From: Toxoplasma gondii ME49
Lineage: Eukaryota; Apicomplexa; Conoidasida; Eucoccidiorida; Sarcocystidae
DNA length: 64,000 nucleotides
Direction: 5' to 3'
NCBI RefSeq assembly: GCF_000006565.2
Contig: NC_031476.1
Location: 4,525,900 to 4,589,899, forward strand
Made by a program: the position numbers and the translations under genes. The notes under the pieces were generated by a model. It was not told where the DNA came from. It did not search any database and was given only the letters and a program-made list of their open reading frames with translations. This document shows positions 13,401 to 25,135 of the stretch, one piece after another. The stretch's first letter is position 1; each line of letters starts with the position of its first letter.

Positions 13401-16400
13401 GCACAGACATCTGCGAGGGAGTGCATGCGACGGCGTCAAAGACGCTCTCGGGATCCAGAGCTTCTTCGCGGCCGAGGTCGGCGAGGTCGCCGTCAGGTGC
13501 AGACGGCAACGCCTCTCCGTCGAGCAACTGGGGAGGACGCGCCCCCTGACTGCCCGGCCAACAGAAGCTGCTTCGGCGTCTTCGGGACCCATGGCGCATT
13601 TCGACCGCAGCGCCGCAGTGCTCTGGCGTCTCCAGCGATTCGCCGGACTCGGGAGAGACGGGCGACCCTCCAGAAACCCCATGGTCCTCGGCTTGTTTCG
13701 ACTTCTGCCGACTGCTTGAGCGCCTGCCGCGAGCAGGCCTTTGAAGAACGCGCCTCACAGGCGTCCTTCCTAAGTCTTCGCGAAGCGGCAGAGGCAGTGA
13801 GATCCGCGGGGCTGGCCGGGTGCCTCGCTTCCCGCCGCGACGCGCGGGCGTCACCGCTTCGCTCTCGAGATTCAACTCGTCGCGGCCCATGTCGCCTTCC
13901 TCGTGGAGCACCCCCGCGAGCGCATCCCCGACGACGCTTCCGCGTGCAGCCGAGCGCTGGAGCTCCTCCACTTCGCCGAAGCTTGAGCTTTTGCTAGCCT
14001 GTTCTCTCTTTCTCGCTTCCTCTCTCTTCGTTTCAAAGAACGCGAGGAGCGACTGTCTGCGGCGTTCGAGAAGCATGCAGGTCTGCACATTCGTTCGGGC
14101 GTCGTTGAGCATGATTCGACAGCTCGCGAACCTCGCGGCTTCGCCTTTGCCAGTCTCTTCTTCCTCGTGGTCTTCGCCCATGGGTCGCTCGGCGTCCTCC
14201 CGTGCGTCGCCATCAGACGCGCCGCCCGCGAAGAAGGGGAAGAGCGAGAGGGCTGTGGCTTGGCCCCGGTAACTGACAACTGAAGCCTCCACGTAGTCCG
14301 TGAGTGAGGCGAGCAAGGCGAGGAGCCGCGGCAGTGCATGCGGGTCCAGAGGCGCAGGAGTCGAGCGCGGAGGCCACCAGCCGTTCGTCGCCGCAGCTTC
14401 CCGCCCCCGGGCCTCTGCGTACAGCCGAAGCACAGCCGGTATCGGTTCGGACGGCCGCGGAGCTGTCGAGACACCGGGTGCCGCTCCCACACGCGCCTCA
14501 GCTTCTCTTTCTTCTTTCTCGCTTGTTTCCGTCCATCTTTCCTCTCCACCTCGGGGTCGGCAGGAGACGCCGCTCCCCTCGTTCACACGCTCAGCCTGCT
14601 TGACGAGCGCGAAGAAGTTTACGTCTGCCAGCCGCTTCGCGAGCCGCTGTCTGTACGCCGCAGCGAAGCGCAGAGGCCCGCCCACCAGTTCGACGTAGAA
14701 GTCGAGCAATGTTCTTCTTCGTCCCCTGGCTCCGCCACCCCATGGCCAGCTGTGCCCGCCTTGAGAGGCCGTCGAACGCAATCCGTTCAGCTCACCTCCC
14801 TCCGTCTGCCCCATGAGCGCCGCCCCTTCTACGCCTGTGAGAGTTGCCTGGTCGTGGCTGCAGGCAGGTGAAGCAGGGACTGCATGCACGTTGACGGCGT
14901 CCGATTCTCCTGCGAGCGCGGAGACGCCGTCGAACGCCTCGTCGGAGTCGCTGGTCTCCAGGCACGCCTCGCGGCCCTCCTCCTCGTCCTGGCTGCGAGT
15001 TAGCCAGTTCAAAGACACCATGTAGCTCCAACTAGCTGTGTCTTCGGGTCTCGACGACGACCGGGACCGCCTCGTGTCAAGAGCGGATGCCGAAACAAGA
15101 GCGACGTCAGGACCGATGGCGCGGTCGTTCATCCTTCCTTCACACCGCGCGTCGTCAGTCGCCGCGACGTCTGCGATGTCGGATTTCCCTGCGCTTTCTA
15201 TATCGTCGAGTGCGCCTCCCGAGAGACGAGGCCCTCGCCGTCTGCCTCCTCTCTTTGGTGTCGAGCGACTTCCTTCACTTCTTGACCTTCGCCGAGAGAC
15301 AGACGAACCTCGCCCAAGTCGCCCGTCCTCTTTCGGACGGCCGCGCCTCAACAGCCTCGACTTCGCCTCTCGTCCGCCCTCGCCGTCGCTTTCCATGTCT
15401 GCCTCCTGGCTATGACGACCTGCACAAAGGTCCCTCGCTTCGCCTTCATTGCCTTTGCGTTCTCCTCGCATTTTCGTCTCACCCTCGACCGCGGCCTTCC
15501 GTTTGCATGCAAGCACATCGCAGAGACACGCAGGCCCGGGAGCGTCGCTCGCGAGCGCCTGCAGGAGAGCTTCGCCGGCCAGAGGCGAGAAAGGAAACAG
15601 CTTGTTCCTCACTCCTTTCAGAGACATCTCTCGTCCCTGTTCTGTCCTCGCCCCGTGTCTTCCCCTCTCCAACGCTTCCTCCACGCTGCGACCCTCCGCC
15701 AAGTCTCCGTTCGCCGCATCCCTGTCTTCGTGTCTCTCCTCCAGTTTCTCCTCTGTTGCTCGATAGCGTCGCCTGCCCCCGCCTTGTGGCTCTTCGCCTT
15801 TGCAGCCCGGACTGCGTTTCTCTCTTCCCTCTGGCTTTGTCGGCTGTCTGGACAGCAGACCGTCCAGCCGCTGGAGAGCAGGGAGAAGCGCGAAGGTGAG
15901 CGCCTCGAGGTCCGAGCGAGAAAGGGTGTACAGAAGGAAGCGACGCAGGGGGAGCAGCACCCGACGCGAGGCCCTGGGCGACACACGGAGGAAGTGAAGC
16001 GCGAGGAGAAGCTGCGCGAGCAAGGTGCCGAGAGAGAGGAGAAGAAAGCCTTCCTCTCTGCGACGGCTCTGCTCCTTCGCGCCCAGGTCCAGGCGAAAGA
16101 GACCCTCGACCTTCCGCCGTTCTTCGTGGCGCGACGCCCGTCCCAGCACCGCGCTGAGTTGAGCAGCCAGGGCGAGTCGCCACTTTGCCCTCTCGAGGCT
16201 CCGAGTCTGTCGCGCATGCAGCAGCGCAAGGAAATGTGGAATAAACATCTTCTTGACCACTGACCGAAACGCAGACCCCACGGCGTCCGGCGTGAGCGGC
16301 ACTTGGAAAACAGCTTCAACAGGGTCTCCGTCCTCGGGTGACAGTCCACTCTCAACCCCATAGAAGTTCACTTCCTGTCGCCCTTGAGCCCACCAGTCTG

Positions 16401-19400
16401 CTTCGCTCTTCAATCCACTCCTGCCTCTCGTGCTCCCCTCGTCCCTCCAGCGAGAGAGTCTTCCATCGCGAGCGACGACATTCCCCTCTCTTCTCCGGGG
16501 AAAGAGTGAAGAGGCGAGGCCAAGCGCAGCACCCGCAGCGACGTTGCTGTTGCACCGCAGCAGGACGTCGGAGGCTCGGAGGTCAGCGAGGAAGGGAAGG
16601 GAAGCCGGAAACTGGTGCGTGGACCTGGCGAGAGCGGAGAGCCTTTTTTCTCGCAAAAGCAGAAGCGCCGTGACGCCCAGGCTGCAGAGCCCGACGTCCA
16701 AATCCTGGAGATGTCTCTGTCGCGTCGGAGCGACCGTCGCACTTCTCTCCCCGGCCTCACCAGGTGTACGTACACCCGAAAAAGGCGACAGGGCAGCCCC
16801 GGCACATGCAGAGAAAGGTGTTGACGATTGGCAACGGATTACTTGTAGTTCGGCGAAGAGATCCGAGAGTCGCGGGAACGGCGACAGGCCGCCCCAACAG
16901 AGAGACAAGAAGGGATGACAGTGGTCAGTCAGGAGACGCAGAAGCGGCTGGAAGAGGCTCTCGCGGAGACGCGGGGGACGCGCGAAAGAAGCTGGGTCTT
17001 GTCTGTTGTTTCCCAAGTGAGGAAACTGGAAAGAGGCTTGGTTCGTCCGGCTGCGCATCTGAAGGTCCGACGAGGAAGCAGAAGTCCCGTCGATCTCCAG
17101 ACAGTCTCCTTGAAGCCGCTGAAGAAGTACTGAGAAGAGCCCCGATCGCCACAGAGACTCCTGGCCAAGAAAGAGGAAGAACTGAGACGCCACAAACAGA
17201 AGAAAGAAGACGCCCAGTCCACTGCGGCCAGCCTCCCTCGACACTTCAGAAGTGTCTACCTCCGGAAAAGATAGGGGAAAGAACGGCGAGGTGTACAAAC
17301 ACCGCAGGGCCGCGTCAAGTTCAGAAGCACACGCGAGCAAAGGAGCAGGAGAGCGCGGCAACGAGGCGGCTGACGGTTGCTGCAGCGACGAAGAAGGAGA
17401 CATGCTTCTCTCGTCGAGATACAGACACACGAGGGAGATGTTGCCAGCGGCGCAGCAGGATGAGGATATTGAGGCAGAAGAGAGGAAGTGGACTGAGGAG
17501 GAGTACCTCGGAGACGACGGAGCGCCCACCGGGGCCGTGAGCGACAACTCGTGAAGGAACGCATCGTTCTCTGCACAGGGAAGCCAGGCGACGCTGCTTG
17601 TGTTCCTCTGCATTTCCGAGCTGCTTCGATGGGCAGAGCCTGTAGATCGACCCCCACAATGCGCAACGTCTTCCAGTTTTACATCGGTTCTCAGAGGTCT
17701 TTCCGGCGTTGCATCCGGCCCCGAGACATGGACACACCACCGGGAACACGACTCACACCTTTCCCACTCTCCAAAGGATTCGCCAGCAGATTCGGTCGCC
17801 GTGCTCTGCGCGACGGTGTACGTACACCCCGTGACGCCCACAGCTTCGACGGCAGCATCGAGAAAGACTTCGAAGACTCTTCCGTCGAAGCAGCATCCCG
17901 GCATTGCATGGGATGCACCGTCGAGACGCTCCGGCTCCGCGCGTCCTCTCTGAGTGCGACTGTGGCCTGTCGCAGTTCCCTTGATTTGCCCGTTGCCTTC
18001 CGCAATCATTGCGCGTTCCTCAAAACGCCTGGCCGAGCTTTGTCCTGCCCTCTGGACGCCTCGAATCCCCGCTGCGACGGCTGCGCGAGGCAGCAGGAGA
18101 ACTGAAGGAGCTCCCGGGAGTCGGTCGCCGACGCGCTGGACTCGGACCTCAGCTAGCGCACTCAGGAGATGGGCATACACTGGCAGGCGGCCGTGTCGGC
18201 CTTCTCCTTGCGTCTGGCCTTGTTCGCGCGCGACGGCCGATTTCGACAAGGCCCGAGGAGAGACAGCCGCAGAGGCTGAATGTGACAAGGAAGAAGCCTC
18301 TGACGTCGGAGACGGAGGCATCCCGCGAGGAGGCTGAGCAGGAGTCTTTTGGAGAGCGTTGAGGAATGGGAGGAGCAGACGAAGAGGCTCGGACGTCTCA
18401 GTCGAGAAGGACAAAAACGGCAGCAGGAGATCGTCAAGCGACCCTCCAGAGGCGCCCACGGCAGGTTCTTTGTCGAGCGAAGACACCGCAGACGATGAAG
18501 CCTTTACTGCAACTGCATGCATCCTTCGTCGTTTCGGAGAGGTGGGGGAAGAGGTGAGAGGACCCGGAGAAGCAAGCGCCGCTGACGGCCCTGCGCCTGT
18601 GACGGCTGCGTACAGCTGAGGCAGCGCCGTCTCCACTGCTCGCATTTCTGCCTCTTCTCGTGCGTCATCTTGTTGACCTTCGACTTCTTCTTCCTCGCGC
18701 TCGTCCGGACACCAGACGAGCGCGCCCTGAAGGGGGTCGTAGCGTCTGAGGAGGTGCAAAGTCGCAGCTCCGGGAAGAGGTCCTTCTCTCTCGCCGCCAG
18801 CCGATCCCTCGTTCTCCGACCGCGGTCGCGCCTGCAGGCCTGCGGCGCCCAGTGCGCAGGCACCCCGAGCGGCGAGGGTCTCTCGCGCCTGGAGGGCGTC
18901 GAAGAGGCGACAGAACTCGTGGATATCTCTGCCTGCGGCCTCGCAGTCTCGGCACTGAACAGGCATCCCCGCTGGTTGTCTCGAAGGAGGAACAGCAGCC
19001 GAGGAAGCAGCGCCGCTCTCTGTCTCAGAAGAGCGACAGACAGGTACACTCGAAGAGTTCCCAGTCCTCTGTCGCAGGCGAGGCGTACAGCTGCGGCAAG
19101 GCCCTGTCTCAGTCGCCTGCGTAGCGCGCGCGGAGTGCGCCTGTTTCTCTGGGTGCTTCGTCTCTGATTTAGCGCTGCGAGACGCGAGAACACCACAAAG
19201 ACGAAGGCGCGAAAAGGCTGTGAAAAAAAGAGACTGAAAAGCCTCGACGAAAGTCGCAGCCAGAGGCGGCCGATGCTCCTCGGCTGCGACCCAAGCCGCT
19301 TCCTTCATGCGCTGTATGTACGCCTCATAGCGCGCCTGGTCTCGTCGGTCGTCTTCGTCGTCTATCGCCGGGGTCCTGCCCTCTGCCTTTCGCTCCCCTC

Positions 19401-20407
19401 CGACGGTTTCGGGCGTCCATCCACCCATGAGCGTTTCTTCCGGAACTGCTTCCCCGCTGGACTGTCTGCGGCTTGCAGACGCTTGGCTGCTGTGAACACC
19501 ACCACGACGTCTGCCTCTCCTCGTCTCGTTCTCGTCGCGCTCTCGACCGTTCTCCTCTAATCTCGCTCCTCTTTCGGGATCTTCGCTCTTGCCCGCAGAG
19601 CCTCCAGAGGGCCAGCGACACCAGAGGAGACTTGCCAGCTCGAGCGCAAAGTCGAGAAGGCGCATGTAGCTGCCAACGCTGCGAAGAAGCGCAAGAGAGA
19701 GGACTGAGAGCGGAACGAGCGCAACGGCCCCCGGAACAGCAGTCGGTGCTTGCGTCGCTCTTCCTTCTCTCGTCTTCGCTCCGCAGGGACTCTCCCTTTC
19801 TCGGTCACCGTCCCTCTCCGACAGAGACTCCCAGCCGCGGTCCCCACCTGCCTGGCTGTGTCGCTCGAGCGCGACGCGGTATCTCGACATGCGGGCAGGG
19901 CAAGCCTCATCTGTGCGAGTGGATGCGAAGAAGGCGCCTTCGTGCATGCAGGCACTTGGAGAAGGCGAAGACGAGAGGCGCCGAGGACCGTCGGCCGCAG
20001 AAGACGCGAGGGAAGCAGCGAGAGGACAAGGAGAGGAGCCTCGCGCAGCGGCAGGCCTACGCGAGTCCGAACAAAGCAGAGGGTGGCTGCACCTGCCTAC
20101 CGCGGCGTCCGCTGGCAGAGACTGGAAAGAAGAAGAAGGCAGAGACAGCTGCTGGGAAGCGCCAGTGTGGAGAGACGCAGCGTCGGCAAAGGCCCACAGA
20201 AATCGCTGAGCGTGGAGGTGAAACGCCGCCGCCACTCGCGCGAGAAAAAGCTCAAGAAGCGCTTCGTACAGCTCTGGGGTGTCTATACACGGCCATACTA
20301 GGCCCACCGCTGTCTCCGCCCACTGTAGCAGCCGAGCAGGCAGCCGCAACGCAGAACTCGGAAACAACGCCGACAAGCGAGCAGAAGAAAAAGAGAAGGG
20401 AGAAGAA

Positions 20408-20439
<32 letters not shown>

Positions 20440-20449
20440 CGAAGAGGAA

Positions 20450-20485
<36 letters not shown>

Positions 20486-21024
20486 CAAGAAGAGCAAGGA
20501 GAAGGGACCAAGACTGGATTCGGAGAAGCATTTAAGGAAGTTGAAAGAGAAGGAGTAATGAAAGATGGAGACGGATGAGGGAAGAGCGAGCTTGGAGAAG
20601 CAAAGGAAAACGGTACGTCCGGTTGTTCGCCTGAACCTGCAGAGGACCTTCGTTGCCCCTTCACGGCCTCGGCCGTCGCGTCACGTGTATGTACACCTGA
20701 GTCGAGAGCTGCCTGCGCATCGGGCGACTCCGTTCCAGAAGCAGAAGGCTTTTCTCTTTCCAGAGAAGCGACCTGCGAGAGAAGCGGCGGAAGCTGGAGG
20801 CACCACTGGCGGAAGGAAAACAGAATTTCCTCCTCTCTGGACGCCACGACTTCCGCCGTCCCCTCTCGACAGCCAGACGAGGGAGAGGAAGGCAAATGGC
20901 AGGGAGACAGCAGGGGAGGCGACGCGGCAGCCAGGCGGCCGTCCTGCCCCTCTGCGGAGACGCCTGGCCGGGGAGAGAGAGAGCGAGGAGCCCTGTCTCT
21001 GTCTCTTCTTCTGCCTTCCTCCAT
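10453..21024 (-). CDS. APC2: Anaphase-promoting complex subunit 2 (cullin-family APC2), giant 3523-residue form
   Basis: A single open frame of 3523 codons. APC2 is the cullin scaffold of the APC/C E3 ubiquitin ligase; with the RING subunit APC11 it ubiquitinates mitotic substrates. Conserved blocks lie in the C-terminal half. The cullin four-helix region starts near residue 2104 (FYVELVGGPLRFAAAYRQRL) and continues near 2285 (CRIMLNDARTNVQTCML). The block before the winged helix is near 2733 (LAALFFWPSPM) and 2820 (VEIELSLS). The winged helix is at 2912-2947 (SAQEIADTLKIEVRHLRR). The C-terminal ANAPC2 domain is at ~3437-3523 and ends EGRVRKVCGNWELVE before a TAG stop. Usual family length is about 700-900 residues; the excess is Ser, Arg, Glu and Ala-rich filler, including ~30 consecutive Ser near residue 175. 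The start ATG sits in CAGGAAATGGAG. In-frame introns cannot be excluded. Confidence 0.8.
10736..10749. repeat. Exact GGTGTACGTACACC palindrome in APC2 coding sequence
   Basis: A perfect 14-bp palindrome. On the coding strand it is read as Gly-Val-Arg-Thr-Pro (SGVRTPRDET), a few codons upstream of the conserved C-terminal domain. Confidence 0.95.
16763..16776. repeat. Exact GGTGTACGTACACC palindrome in APC2 coding sequence
   Basis: Perfect 14-bp palindrome, read as SGVRTPGEAG in the APC2 frame. On the coding strand it is followed by TGGTGAGG, which resembles a 5' splice site. Confidence 0.95.
17815..17828. repeat. Exact GGTGTACGTACACC palindrome in APC2 coding sequence
   Basis: Perfect 14-bp palindrome, read in another phase as Gly-Cys-Thr-Tyr-Thr. 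On the coding strand it is followed eight bases later by CAG, which resembles a 3' splice site. Confidence 0.95.
20384..20506. repeat. Polypurine/polypyrimidine tract encoding poly-Ser
   Basis: The plus strand is an almost pure A/G run built from GAAGAGGAA-like units. On the minus coding strand it reads TCN codons and encodes about 30 consecutive serines near residue 175 of APC2. Confidence 0.9.
20685..20697. repeat. Near-palindrome GTGTATGTACACC in APC2 coding sequence
   Basis: One base off the palindromic core. Read as SGVHTRDA in the APC2 frame. Confidence 0.8.
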
Positions 21025-22726
21025 TTCCTGTTGAGCGAGAGGAGAAAGGACCTATCCGCCGAGCACCGGGGGCCTGTCTAAAGGTGTGTACGGAGATTTG
21101 CTTGCTTCCTGCGCGAGGCAAGAAGCGGAGGCTCTCCCGGCACTCCACTCAAGAAGCGACAGCGAGACGGATACGACTGCGTTTCCTTGCTCCTGTGACT
21201 CCATGGACGGTTACTGAACAGGGAGGGGGACTGAGGAGAAGGTGAAAGGGCAACGAGCGCAGGCAGGCACCCCGTGCGTCAGGTTGGCTGTGTTCTGCAT
21301 AACAAGTCGCGACGACGGGGAAGGAGGAGGAGGATGAGAGCCTGGCATGACCTCACAGTGGGTCCTGGAGCCGCAGATCTGAGGCGCCGACGAAACGAAG
21401 AGAAGGGGAGAAGAAAGAAGCGCCGACTTGCCGCCTGGTGCTCTCTGGAGAGTCGAGAAGGGATACGGAACACAGCCGAGAAGACAAGGCCGGGAAAGAG
21501 CGTCGAAGAAACATGCTGGCAGGCCTCCAGACATATCTGAAGGCGACGCAACAGAGAGAATGGAAGAAATGTCGTCCTTCTCTCCTTTTGCCTCGAAGAA
21601 ACAGAAGAAACAGCCGCCGCTATTCCCCTGGATTCCTGCAGAAAAAATTCTCTGCTGTCTCGACACCCCGTGGAGGGCGAGAAGACCATGGGTCGTGGCG
21701 ACCTATACACCGGGGAATAGGCGCGTTTTGGCACCGGTTCGCGGCTACGAAAAATAACTCGAGTTTGGAAACGAGTTTTCTCGTCTCCATGTCTCGCAGG
21801 GCATTCCAGTTTCACCGTGAAGCTCCAGGTGCGTCAAGGCGGTTCAGCAGCCAGCGTGTGCATGCAGTTTGTGAGAGGCAAGAAGCAGCGACCCGCAGAG
21901 GACGCAACAGAAGCAAGAAAAATCGACCGCGGGTGTGTATCGCTTTCCGGCAGTGGAATGCGTTTTTCCTCTCTGAACAGTCCCAGTTTGTCTCCCTCTC
22001 CCTTCCCTCTTCTGGAGTCTTCAAGCATTTTCTCGCGAGCTCGGTTCCGTCTTTTTGCAGACCTCGCAGGTCCCCGGCCACTGCGCGCTCGAGAGACGAG
22101 AAAACGAGGACTGGTTTCGCCCGTTCATCTGGCTTTTTTCTCGTTCTCTCTCTACGACCTCTCTGCCTCTGTTGAGTCTCCAGGCGCGTTTCCGACTCAT
22201 CGTTCAGCATAGTTGTCCTCGCTCTTGGACTGCTGTTTCCTCTCTCTCTCCCTCAGTCGCCGGGTGCGTAGTTGAAATCCCTTTGTGCAAGTCGAGCTCT
22301 GCGAGTTGGATGGATGTATCTCTCGGTCTCCATCTCTCTATTTTTGCGTCGGTCTTTGTCTCTCTCTATCCGTTGATCTCTGCACTTGCCGCAGTTAGAG
22401 AGAGTTTTGTTGTGGTGAATGACATCCTGCCTGACGTTTTTACTGTAGGGACACCGCCTCACGCGCTGCCTGTCGCTCCGTCGCTTTCCTGCCCCTCTGC
22501 GCCTCTTCCATACGCTCCTCTCTGTGGGAGAGAGGCCGAATGGATGGGTCGCCACGAAGGGTAACGAAACCTCTTTTGCTATAGACCTTTTCCCTGCTCT
22601 CCGTCTCGCCATAAAACTGGAACTCGCGTTTCTTCTCGCTAAGCCTACGATTCTCGCCACCTGAAAACGAAGAAAAAGTCACCGCTGACACTGCGCCAGG
22701 TCAATATCTCTGTTCTTTCAGACGCC
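21025..22726. promoter_or_regulatory. Divergent intergenic region between APC2 and the Lys-rich gene
   Basis: About 1.7 kb between two head-to-head start codons, so it must hold both promoters and 5' UTRs. Pyrimidine-rich stretches lie around 22240-22380. A good 3' splice site (TGTTCTTTCAG at about 22710-22720) lies six bases before the ATG at 22727, which suggests a 5' UTR intron in the plus-strand gene. No core promoter element is claimed. Confidence 0.5.
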
Positions 22727-25135
22727 ATGACGCCTGCGTTCTCCGCTGGCGACCGCGCGGGGTGTACCCACCTCTCGGGTGTACGCACAGCTGACGGCGA
22801 CTCCTTGGCTGGCCAGAACGTCGAGTTCAATCGTTCAGACGACCTTCCAGCCTTTCTCCAAGAGCTCCAGAAGCAGTGCCTGTCGTCGTCGGCAGCGCCT
22901 TCTTTCTCGTCTCCCTTCTCTTCGTCGAAACCTGCCAGTGGGGGGAGTAAACGGTCGGGACGAAGGCGCTGCGGCGCCGGAGCTGCAGAGACAGCGGAGC
23001 GTCCGTCGGCCAGAGCGGCGCCCTTAGCCTCTCTCTCTCCGGCTGCCTCTGCGCTGTCGAGAGACATCGAGAGGAGACAGAAGAAAGCAGAGCGCCGCGC
23101 AAAAGAGGACGCGGAGAAGGTACAAGACGCGAGTGGACAGGCGGCCGAAGTCGAGACCAGCGACGAAGAAGAGGGGATAGGCTCTCGCGCGTCCTTCGTC
23201 AGAGCGACGATCATGCAGCGGCAAAGCCGGGAGACACGTTGTGAGGCGGAACGCATGCAGCGGGAGAAACAGAGTGAGAGGAAGAGGTCTGCGGAGGCGG
23301 CAGGCGACGCAGAGAGAGTGTCTCCAAAACAGAAACGAAAGAAGAAGAGACATGCGGTAGAGACAGGATTGGGGGAGCCGGTCGACCGGAAGGTGGATGA
23401 GAAGAACACCGGCGAAAACGCAGCGAGGGGGGAGAAGGAGGAAGCGAACAAATCTTTGCACGATGCTCCGGAGAACAGCATTCAAAAGAAGAAAAAGAAG
23501 ACAGCAGGGAAGGAGAAGCAGCAGGCTCGAGGAGAGGACCAGGCCAGCGTGCAAGCTTTCGAGTCGGAGAAGAAAGCAGTGCGCGAGCAAAGCATGCAGA
23601 ATCAGAAAAAGGCGAAGGGGTCTCAGGGCGCCGCTGAGTTGTCAAGGAATGCCAAGGCGGCAATCGGCGAGACATCCTCGGATCGTGAGAGGAAAGAGGA
23701 AGAACAAGGTCTTCCTTGTGTTGGTTCGAACTCTTCGGTAGACGCTGCTGCTTTCGGACAGACCCAGAAGCCGAACAAGAGAAAGAAAGATGCCGCGTAT
23801 GACTCTCGAGTGTCGTCGGGAACTTTCCAGGAAAAGGGAGGAGGAAAATCGAGAAGCGTATCGTCTGCAAAGCGAGAAGGAAAGGCAGAAGGACAACCGA
23901 CAGTTCTATCGTGGGAACGGTCGACGGGGAAAACTCTCCAAGGACGCCTGATTAAGTTTAGACGCGCCGTCGGAGAAGGAGAACTGGCAGGCCGGAGGCG
24001 ATCAAAGACGCGCAGTCGACAAAAGAATATCCGCAAAGACAACCGCCCCGATCACTTGGTGGGTGTGATGGACTGTCGAGCTTCTGACCGAATCATTCGA
24101 TATCTTTTGATATGCAAATGTGCATGCACGAGACATATTGCAGACGCAGAGAAAATTACGACGTTCCAGTCTCTCCGTGATCTCTTGCTCTGTTGTTCTT
24201 TTTCTCTATCTTTGAGCGTCTTGATCCATCTCTCTCCATCTCTCTCCATCTCTCTCCATCTCTCTCCATCTCTCTCTCTCACTCTCTCTGTGCTTCGCTC
24301 TATCTTGAGCAGCTTTCTTTGACGCGCTTTGCTTCTCTCGTCGTGGATCTCGGTGTCTTTCTGTTTTCTTCTCTCTCCGCGACGCTTTGTGTTTCCATGT
24401 CGAGCTCTCCGTCGCTCTGACTATCCTCGCCCTGTCTCGCCTTTTGTCTGTCTGTGTTTCTGGATGTCTCTGCCTCTGCATGTCTCTGTATTTCTGTCTC
24501 TCTTTCGGTGTTAGTTTGCCGGAGCGTCTGGCTCGATTTGTCTTCTCTCGTTTCCGGAACACCCCTGAGGTCAGCGTTTCAGCGGCGATGCTCTTCAGTC
24601 ACGAAGGAGGACATTCACAGCGAAAGTGACTCAGCGTTTACGTCGAGATCGTGTGGAATCTTCGGATGGTTGTTTACCAGTTACTACTTCTGTCCCCGGT
24701 GTCAAGTCGACAGCTTAACGTTTTGAATGATGAACAAGAGCAGGTCACCGTTTCTCGTTGCGTTTTTGTTCCTGGGGTCTGATTTGTTTCGCAATCTCTA
24801 ACTCCAACATGCCGCCCCTCTGTGGCGCGTCCTGGCCCTCCCTTCCTCACTGAAGGGGGAAGCCGTTGTCTCGTTTCTTTCTCTCTTTTTGTGGCGACAC
24901 ACAGGCGCGACGCTGAGCGCCGTCCGAGCCGGCATCCGACGCTGTCTGTCGCAGTCGCTCCCTCACCTTCTGAGTCGCATTGGGGTGTCGAAGAAGTGGA
25001 CAACGCGAACCGCACAGGTCTGGCTTCTGCTGCAGCGCCATGTCTGTCTTTGCGCTCCGCTGTGTCTTGCAGAAGCCGCCGCATCTGCAACTGGGCTCGA
25101 AAGTCCCTGCCTACGACCTGAGCGTCAAGCCGTAA
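22727..25135 (+). CDS. Lysine/glutamate-rich, probably nuclear or nucleolar protein (unidentified)
   Basis: Two exons, 22727-24058 and 25073-25135, joined in phase 0 to give 464 residues. The donor is CACTTG|GTGGGT and the acceptor TGTGTCTTGCAG|AAG. Most of the protein is charged low complexity: KKKKK and KRKKKR clusters that could act as nuclear localisation signals, plus acidic DEEE patches. The only compact, conserved-looking part is the C-terminus: LSWERSTGKTLQGRLIKFRR, then SKTRSRQKNIRKDNRPDHL, and after splicing KPPHLQLGSKVPAYDLSVKP. This resembles the short C-terminal boxes of small nucleolar or ribosome-biogenesis factors, but I cannot name a family. Reading through without splicing would give a frame of simple CTCTCC repeat, so the spliced model is preferred. 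Near the start, residues GCTHLSGVRT are encoded by two degenerate palindrome copies. Confidence 0.6.
22760..22791. repeat. Two degenerate copies of the GGTGTAC palindrome
   Basis: GGTGTACCCACC and GGTGTACGCACAG lie about 20 bp apart inside the first coding exon of the Lys-rich gene. The second ends in CACAG, again resembling a 3' splice site. Confidence 0.6.
24225..24280. repeat. Tandem 10-bp repeat CTCTCCATCT in an intron
   Basis: Four to five head-to-tail units of a 10-bp pyrimidine-rich motif, followed by a CT run. They lie in the single coding intron of the Lys-rich gene. Confidence 0.9.

Noticed and set aside
19473..20578. Plus-strand frames encoding Lys- and Glu-rich proteins
   Set aside because: Antisense to the poly-Ser tract and neighbouring APC2 coding sequence.
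24059..24322. Unspliced read-through of the Lys-rich gene
   Set aside because: The frame enters a tandem CTCTCCATCT repeat and gives SLSISLHLSPS-type peptide; a donor at 24058/24059 and an in-phase terminal exon explain the data better.
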